Below are positions 56,120-64,000 of a stretch of 64,000 nucleotides of DNA, piece after piece. The stretch is taken from positions 3,720,001-3,784,000 of the forward strand of contig NC_091052.1 of assembly GCF_963966145.1 (NCBI RefSeq), read 5' to 3'. Position 1 is the stretch's first letter, and every line of letters begins with the position of its first letter. The DNA is from Tenebrio molitor. Lineage: Eukaryota > Arthropoda > Insecta > Coleoptera > Tenebrionidae. A program made the translations under genes and the position numbers. A model generated the notes under the pieces. That model was not told the origin of the DNA, ran no database searches, and was given only the letters and a program-made list of their open reading frames with translations.

Positions 56120-59100
56120 TTTTCAAAAGCGCGCCGACATGTCTTTGCGGCCGGGCTTAGCTTTGACACCGCTTTTGATTCATCGAATGGAATTCCAAAG
56201 TGGAAAGCACTCCATCAGAGAATTTGGGTTCGAATTGGATCCGCGCAGCATTTCTCGCACTTCAAGGCTTTGTTTTCGAAATAACGCTTTGCTTTGCACG
56301 GTTGACAATTTTAAATAAAGCGAAATATTTTTCGTACCAATAAAATATTTGACAAAAGTTCGGTGTCTGGGCTACATTATTTGCAAGTTTTGGTATTTGT
56401 TTCGATGGTCTATTTTAAGGTGCGTATTCTCTTCGGGGTTTTAAAGAATGATAAATGGTTATGCATTATCAGACAATAACCGGAATCATCTTCGTAAGAG
56501 GGGAACCGGATTTTTCCCTTCATAATGTTATATATTTTCCTAAATTGAACCATCAGTATTCTAAAGGTGAAATTAGTTCTTTACTTTGATGAAGAACTTT
56601 TTAAGCACGTGATTACTTTTTCTGATTGAGTTGTTCAGGTCAGGATGGCTGATGAAGTATAAATATAACGCAGGACTACAAAACAGTATTTATTCTACAA
56701 GAAAGCACATTTCATTTCAAATTTTTGCAACAAACAGCAATTTTATTCTTTACTAATTAATTAATGATTACTTATTGTCTGTAACTTTCAAAAATTGAAA
56801 ATTTGTGTTGATTGACAATCACCAGGAAAACATCTAACTCAGAATAAATGTAACATAACACGTCAAACTTTACGGGATAATACACTTCTCGAAATTAGCA
56901 CATCATCTAGAAAATTTGATTTAACTCTGAAGCTTCCAGAATTATACACATTTGTTACGGCCTACATTAATTCGTTTAAGCAAATACCCTACACGCCATG
57001 CAAATTACAACATTAATAGATGTTGGATTAGTAAACAATCATTTAAAATTTTAAATCCACGACAAATTAATGTTGTTGTTTTTTAAATTAACGAAAACAA
57101 ATATGTACATCAATATTTTTCTAGAAACAATTTATTCTTCCACATTTTTATCCTTTGTGCCAGCGAAACAATTGTAAATTTAAATGCTGCAAAAATAAAC
57201 TTACACATTTTTTCATATTCTCTACAACGACGTTTTATTATTATTACGTTATTTTCAGTGTTTTATGACCTTAACTTTAGCTGTCAAAGGTTCAAACAGT
57301 TTGAATATATGTGATAAATGTTTTATTGATTTCGAATTTGAACCTCCTGCAAGTTAGTTCATTACCGGAATTAAGGTGTTTAGTTCTGTAATCCCTCGTT
57401 TAGTCTACAATATTAAATGTTTTCTCGATTTTTGTAGGTTTTTGACAATTATTGAACTCTAAAATAAGAAAATAAGACGTAAAGTCGTAAAGAAATAACT
57501 GTTTTTCTATCAACTCATCATTCTAATATTAACAAAGTGTTTTCTGTCTTCGAGTTATGAAACTTTTTAATTTTAACTACTTTTTGGATTAATTGTTGAC
57601 TTTCGTTCTGCCAGGTAAAAGTTAGTAAACTTTGGTTTAGCAGCTTTTACAAAATTTTCCCGATGGCGCTGTACACAAAGTGATCAAAAAGAAAACAAAA
57701 CAGAGCAGGCGTTGCAAATTATCGCTCATGAAGCGGAATTCTATGCAAATAAGCGTTCAATGCATGGGCGTAGACAATTTGTGGTCTCAAACACTACTTT
57801 ATAATAAGTCATACCTTATGAATTTTAGGCGTATAAAATAAACAAGAATAACATTTTACATTCGTAAGAGTGGGTAATTTACCAGCTTTATTGCCAAATG
57901 CGACGCCACTGGTAAGCAGATTTTACGCGGAAATGTCAAAGAAACGTCAACGATAAATAATACAAAAGTATTTACAGTCGTTACAAAAGAAAAAATAATT
58001 AGACAGTTTCAGAAAATGAAAAAGAAAATTAAATTAATAAATGGCACTTATGCCACGAGAGAAATTAAATATGTTATTAGTCTTTGTGATAATAAAGGAA
58101 TATTAAGAATTACACACAGTTATGACATCAGAGAAATTATTATTTAAGTATTCCTCCACTGAGTAAAATGATTTTGCAAGTAGGTATTTTTCAATTTTTA
58201 TCTCAAATGATGTGGTGTTTTTAACATAAAAAACAACTTTTCGATTTCGGCAAAGTTTTCAGACGTTTACTGTAATTAATTGTAAACAACAATTATCCCA
58301 GAACAAGTGGTAAAATGGTTTTACCATTGAAGACAGAGCATTAATTATTAATAATAGTTTTTTCGAGAGGTAGGCAACCAATAAAACGACTCTATACACA
58401 AGTATAAATCAGTGTACGATCAAGCTAAGACGAATGTTTCGATAAAGCAATAGATGAGGCAGCACTCTTGATTTGTTTTCTTCTTGATCACCTTGTATCA
58501 TCTTGACAATTATTTTTAAATTCGTACAATTTAATTTTAAAATGTTCTTCTTTCTCAATTCTGTCAATTTTTCTTGATATTGTTCTGTTCATATTAATTT
58601 CTGGTGTAATCAGTTGAACTATGGTGTAAAAACAGTTTTAGCATTTATTTTAGTTTTTAATTTAATGCAATATTATCAGTAACTGTGATAAGTGGATTGC
58701 AAAGACGGAGTTGAAGATAGTTTGTAATTGTACTGATTCTGAATATGAAAGAAAGATACGTAAAATATAATATAATGTGCTCTGACAGTAAAGGGTTCTG
58801 GACGGAATGGTGGAATAACGGTGGAGTCTGATTGGTCAGTCGACTTAATTGAAAGCTTACGAGAAACCTCAGATTAAGCTAAGCGGAACTTTAACTGAAA
58901 TTTAGAATTCTTGCCAGCTAAATCCCGCTTAAGTTAATCCAAACTGGTAACTGCAATCGGTGCAAACGGCACAAATATTTTTCGATGTATTTCCAATCAA
59001 CGCTTGTGATTTTCATTAAGCGTGGAGTTAATAGCATATGAAACTGGTAGCGCCCTTTGAAGAGAAAATAATTTGCGCAAACCGCGTGGTTCGATAAATT

Positions 59101-62100
59101 CATGGAAAAATACATGTTATTTATGACGGAATCAAACGGATTTAATGATAATTTTGCACGATATATTTTACTTTTGTGAATAAAAACTTGAAATTTTCGA
59201 GCACCTTCAAACATTTTCGCAGACGTCGTTTGTTGATTTTATTCGAGCTAAAACAGAAATTACGGGAGTACTCTCATAAAGTTTTATTAAAAACAAAACA
59301 AAGTGACGTTTACAAGCAAAATTAGTTTAGTTGTTTGTTTGGCAAAGTTGAAATAGCAAGCTTTTTTAATTAAACGTTCGGCTTGGATGATAAAAGACGT
59401 GAGATGGTAAAAAATCGATAAAAATTAATTAATTACCAAAATTATCGACGGAACGCTTTTACATTAGGGTGTTCATGAATATTGATGAAGCGCTAAAAAA
59501 AGAACATGACCACTGGGGACAAACCTGGAATATCTATGAATCAAAGCCGGGTGTTAATAATCTTGTCGTGTTTTCCAACTTTCAGGTTAAACTTTAACTC
59601 GGGAAGTTGTGCGCTGAATTTTTATTTAACTTGGATTAAGAACGATAATACGGAAACTCGGCAAATATTTAAAACATTGAACCGTGGGCCGTCATGTTTT
59701 TTTCAGCCCTTCAGCGACCATGACTTCACCCTCTACCATGTCTACAAACAGAACGGACTTATTCATTAGTTCTCATACGTCACATCATTATTAACCACCT
59801 CGTTATTCGAAGCTACCACTTATTATATTCTGCGCATCGAAGCTCGAGGCCGTGTTCTTGTTTAATTAACATTTTAGTCTGTTTCATAACAATTTTACAA
59901 AATTTCGTTCGTGTTTTGCTGAATTACTAATGTGGGTAGAGATACTCAACGGAAAATCATCAAAACAAACATTCATCTTATTTTTATTTAAAACCAGAAT
60001 CATATTTTAAGCACGATGTTTATCGTTCCGCATTACATCAAGACTTGCTTAAAATGGACCACCATCTCAAAAATCAGAACAAATTCCACAGTTACCTAAC
60101 TAGTGAAATAGTTACGCTCTTACAAATGGTGTGCGAAGCCTGAGGTTCATTGTAATAAAGCCCAAGAAATTTTCTTAATTCGTAAATATCTGTGGTGAAA
60201 AATTGCACTTGTGGGAAATGATAAAATCACGAAGTTGGAAACTTAATTAAAATTAATGTTAATCGGGTTCAGTTACAATTAACTCAAGAACTTGAGTTTA
60301 GTAATTAAAGATTACTTGTATTTCATCATCCATATATCAGTGTGTTTCACGAGGGCGACTTTTGTTTCAGGGTGGCTGGTAAAGTGAAAGCTAAGAAGAT
60401 GTTTGGACTTTACTCGATTTATAGCAGTTTCGAAGAAAATATATTTGAAATATTTAATATTATAACTATTTAAGTTTCGTTGGATTTTAAAATTATTTAA
60501 CTCAGAAATTGTTTTTGACTTTAATAATCTTCATCTGTCGGTCACGAACAATATGTGGAGGATGTATTTTGAGGTAAATAAATAACTGTTACACCTTGAC
60601 CCCTATCCCAGTGTCCGGATTTTCATTTTGATAATGAATCTTTAACGGACCAACCGTGTTTGTACCGGTAACATAACCAGTTGTGACGTCATCACCATAA
60701 ATTAATTTTAGATATGCAACCAACAGTGCGTTTAAAATTTTCTGCTGTTAGAATTATTGCTTTCCGACGCGGTATTAATTGAGATATTAACAAATGTAGT
60801 TTCCTTTTTTTATAGAAGTGTAATTCGTCGGGCTGAGATAATACACAAGAAAAGTTTACACAAATGCTGCCTTTTTTTCATATTAAATCTTGCGAGAGTG
60901 ACATTCATGAAAGTTCGTTTAATAAAAACCACTTGAGTCGCAAACGCTTTCTTCCAGGATAAACATACGCAGAGGAACTGTTGAGCCGTGCTAGAAAATG
61001 AAATTGCAAATTGAACTGATGCGTCTGGAAAGTCAAATTAATTAGCTGGGATTCTTTCGGAACAGTCTCCAAAGCCGATGGGACGTTAAATTTGTTAATC
61101 ACTTGTTAACACGAAACGCGAAGGCGAACATCTGGGCGTACCCGGTTGCTTTATTTAATTACTCCGAGTCGTTTAGAATAACGAAAAAAAAAATCTAATA
61201 TGAGTTCGGTTTATCCACATAATCCGCAAACGTGGCTCACACAAGCTCAAATCTTTATAAAGCTCCCGTCAGTTTTTCTTTTCGCAGAATTCAATTAAAC
61301 ATTGACAGCTATATTAATCGCCTGCCGGTCCAGTAATATTGTTATTCTCTTCCCATCCACTCATAAACAATAGTAAACGTCTATGAAAATGAATGTCACA
61401 ATAAACCGTGTCAACTCTTTCGTATTTAATCTGCGGCCGGTCCACGTATCCTGCCGTTCCGGTTCAGTCGGCTAGCGAAGAAACAGGACAGCAAGATGCT
61501 CGCAAGACCTGCAGGATTTATGGCATAGGTAGCAGGATTTACAGCGTCCAGGAGAAATATTATAGCATGACGTAATCACAGCTTCGTTTCAAGTCGGCAC
61601 ACTTCGCGGACCCAAGGGTGAGAGAAAGCTTTATGGCGAGCTAAAAATAGAATCGGGCTTTTGCGCTTCCGCATCCTAACCAGGCTGGGTCCTTGCAACG
61701 GCTTCATTCTAGCCCGGACGAAAACGTTGCCACCGTCTCTGTAATACAGGAACGTTCGCGGAGACGTTTTAATCAATCGCGCTCGACTGGAGGGAAAATT
61801 ATCGCCGGAATACTTAAGAATGCACGCAGAGACATCTTTTTGAAGAATTCCGACATCAAAGAGCTCAAGTAATTAGATCGGAGGTACCGGCTCAGCCGGT
61901 TATATTATTGTCTGCCGTCTCTTTCAAATCAGATCTTGGAACGGTTTATTCGTCGACCTCGCTTCTGCATCTCCTTCGTGCGGACGGAAAGGAGACGCTA
62001 ATTTAAATTTTCATATAAAAACGTGCTCCTTTTATTTTTCCAAGGCCCGACTACCTGAAACAATTTTTTTAACACCGATCGAGGACTGATTAAAAAGTCT

Positions 62101-62996
62101 GATGAACTGCAAAGTCGACGAAATCGCATTATAAAAAACCCATTAGTTGGAGGACCAGACAGAAATAAAAGAGTCAGGTATTAGGTATTAACGAGGGCGT
62201 CTAATATTAATGCCCTCATTAATGACACATTCCGGACAGATGCAACTTTAATGTCCTTTATCATCTGATTCTAATTTAAAAGGAAACGCATCGCTCATTT
62301 TGACGTGGTTTTAAACATTACCCGCTTACCGCCTCATAATAATCCTTATTTTCGACGAACCAGGCGAGGGACATTTATGAGCTGTAAACTTCTAGATAGT
62401 TATAAATAACGCAACACTAACCTGAGGATCATGGGCGCTGACAGCAGGATGAGGCGTCTTGTTTCCCGGCGTGACGTCAAAGTTTCTCACTTTGTGTAAT
62501 TTGTTTGTACAAAAGTTTCAATAGAATATACAACCTCGAAATGTTCGCTTGACGAAGCAGTGATGTATGTTTCTTACGGGAGAAAAATGAAGTCCGATAT
62601 TTGGCTCTTCGAAGCGGAAATAATCACACAAGACAAGAAACGTTACGAACAAATTAATAAGTGTGTATTCGTAAAATGAATGAAATGCAAAAGGCATCTT
62701 TATGATGTTAATATCAAAGAAAAGAATTTCGAAATTAATAATTTGCTTTAGTCAATGAGCTGAAATTCTTCTCCCGCTCTGGGGCACAATTCAGTTTATT
62801 TGTTTTCGTTAATTGGAAATGTACAAAAAATGTCTGTAATGAATATTTACATTAATAACATCTTTTTTTTTTGTAAATACACCGAAGCTTTAATAATACG
62901 GATATTCAAGTAAGAAAAAAGTGACGGCGAAAATAATACTGGCATTGACATTTTTTTGCACTGAAATCTAACTAATGAAATACTTAGTAGTTTATT
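56120..62996. other. Long region with no recognised gene
   Basis: About 6.9 kb, mostly AT-rich. A GC-richer patch at about 61430-61790 holds an open frame on the minus strand (61576-61776) with no known motif. Open frames at 58918-59214 and 59506-59769 also lack motifs. This could be intronic or intergenic; the sequence does not decide. Confidence 0.4.
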
Positions 62997-63099
62997 TAAC
63001 GAGTTCGTGTGTAAATTGGGCTCTTTATGGCATGAATGGGCCAGTTTAAAACGCGTGTGAAACGAGTGTTTTAAAGAGCCCAATTTACACACGAACGAG
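62997..63099. repeat. Foldback element with near-perfect arms
   Basis: Left arm CGAGTTCGTGTGTAAATTGG followed by GCTCTTTA. Right arm TAAAGAGCCCAATTTACACA followed by CGAACGAG. The arms match over about 28 bases with a single one-base gap difference. The centre of about 45 bases carries AAAACGCGTGTGAAACGAG. Confidence 0.8.
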
Positions 63100-63305
63100 T
63101 AGAATACAAGGTTTTTTGTTCGAAGAGCCCCTTAAAGGCTGCAAATCGCTTAAAATCTTTAAAATTAGCTTGACGTTTCGTTTTGACAAGTTGTGACATT
63201 TATCAAAATTCGTTCACACAGGAAAAAATTCTTAAATTCTAACAGTGTCGAACAGAAAATTAGAAGTTATTAGAAAATTACCCCCGATTAAAAAAAAACA
63301 TTCCT

Positions 63306-63656
63306 TTGTTGTATAATTTTCAATATTTTGGCTTACTAGGAAATGGTATATGTATTATGTTATTTGCTCTGAATAACATATACTATTTGCAAGGGTTACA
63401 CCCCTATCATGTTCAGCGGGTGCAAGCATTGCAACCAAACGATTACATTCGCCGGCAAGAGTTTTGCGAGTGGGTGATTCAAAAGTGCGTCAATCCACTT
63501 CATTTTTTGAGAATTGTGTTGTTTACCGATGAAGCGGGTTTTACACATAACGACGTTTTAGCCACGACACCCATATTCAACACAAATCCGGGACGATACA
63601 GCAAGTTTTGCAAGGATTCGGGACAATCTACATCGAAGGACAGAGGAATGTATTAG
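63306..63656 (+). pseudogene. Mariner-like transposase fragment (catalytic-core part)
   Basis: The open frame carries LHPYHVQRVQALQPNDYIRR, QEFCEWVIQKC and FLRIVLFTDEAGFTHND, which is the linker and a catalytic-Asp region (LFTDEA) of insect mariner-like transposases. After HND the sequence jumps to material resembling the C-terminal end (GTIYIEGQRNVLEI), so the middle of the core is deleted. The right terminus may be TACAGAGTGAAATTAAAAT, read on the minus strand at about 63993-63975. No matching left terminus was found. Confidence 0.7.
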
Positions 63657-64000
63657 AAATCACGATCGACATTTTGAACAATTTTTCCAATACTTTTTAG
63701 TTATTGTTTTTATTTTGACTTTTCCTTTCATTTGGTTTTCACTCATAGTATTCTTACACGTTTTTACGGCTCTGTGCATTCCAAGTGTTTTGTCACTCTC
63801 TCTTTTTAAAGCGTTTTTGCGGCCATTCATGTTTCGATTTATTAGAATTTTCCGAAGCGTCTCGTTCGGAATAGAATTAAGTTAAATTGGACTTTATGAA
63901 TATAAATCGTTTAAGCACATTTTCGCTTTATTAACTTATTGAAGATATTTTGGTTTACATATTGTGACGTATTTTAATTTCACTCTGTACAGCCAAGCAA
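63657..64000. other. 3' flank of transposase fragment, possible element end
   Basis: AT-rich; contains the possible terminal sequence ending near 63993 and nothing else recognisable. Confidence 0.45.

Noticed and set aside
1..64000. CRISPR arrays, bacterial operons, replication origins or rRNA genes
   Set aside because: The window is intron-bearing eukaryotic DNA; no regularly spaced repeats and no rRNA or tRNA gene could be recognised by eye.

Overview
This is eukaryotic nuclear DNA, AT-rich with GT-AG introns (many about 50 bp) and several AATAAA polyadenylation signals. It is almost certainly from an insect. The evidence is a Trissin neuropeptide precursor, a head-to-head pair of secreted ferritin genes (Fer1HCH and Fer2LCH types) with signal peptides, insect-type mariner relics and a Ty3/Gypsy-type LTR element. 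A beetle is plausible, but I cannot fix the order from the sequence. All exon boundaries below were read by eye from splice consensus and reading phase.

The first 39 kb is gene-dense. In order it holds the 3' part of DDX56 (+), Trissin (+), a ten-exon gene that looks like SYCP2 (-), WDR36/UTP21 (-), a p24/TMED cargo receptor (+), NOP53 (-), the Fer1HCH (-) and Fer2LCH (+) pair, an ARH3-type ADP-ribosylhydrolase (+), a G protein gamma subunit (+), a DFF45/ICAD-like CIDE-N protein (-), and a four-exon membrane-anchored short-chain dehydrogenase relative (-) spread over 10 kb. Ribosome biogenesis recurs (DDX56, WDR36, NOP53), but each gene has its own promoter and nothing suggests an operon. The ferritin pair is the one clear functional unit: two subunits of one secreted iron-storage particle, transcribed divergently. 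A well-formed iron-responsive element lies on the heavy-chain side only.

From 39.4 to 43.2 kb lies an LTR retrotransposon whose two 491-bp LTRs look identical. It carries one long ORF in which Gag and a protease-like domain run directly into small remnants of pol. From 43.2 to 64 kb I find no convincing host gene. That stretch holds at least four mariner-type transposase relics, several short foldback (inverted-repeat) elements, a CpG-rich open stretch near 56 kb that could be a 5' exon, and otherwise unassigned AT-rich sequence.

The observations most worth following are: the dehydrogenase relative that has lost its cofactor glycine, NNAG motif and catalytic Tyr/Lys while keeping the fold and two membrane helices; the young, internally deleted but ORF-intact LTR element; the one-sided iron-responsive element; the candidate caspase site in the ICAD-like linker; and the number of foldback elements with GC-richer tips, one family of which recurs inside a gene intron.
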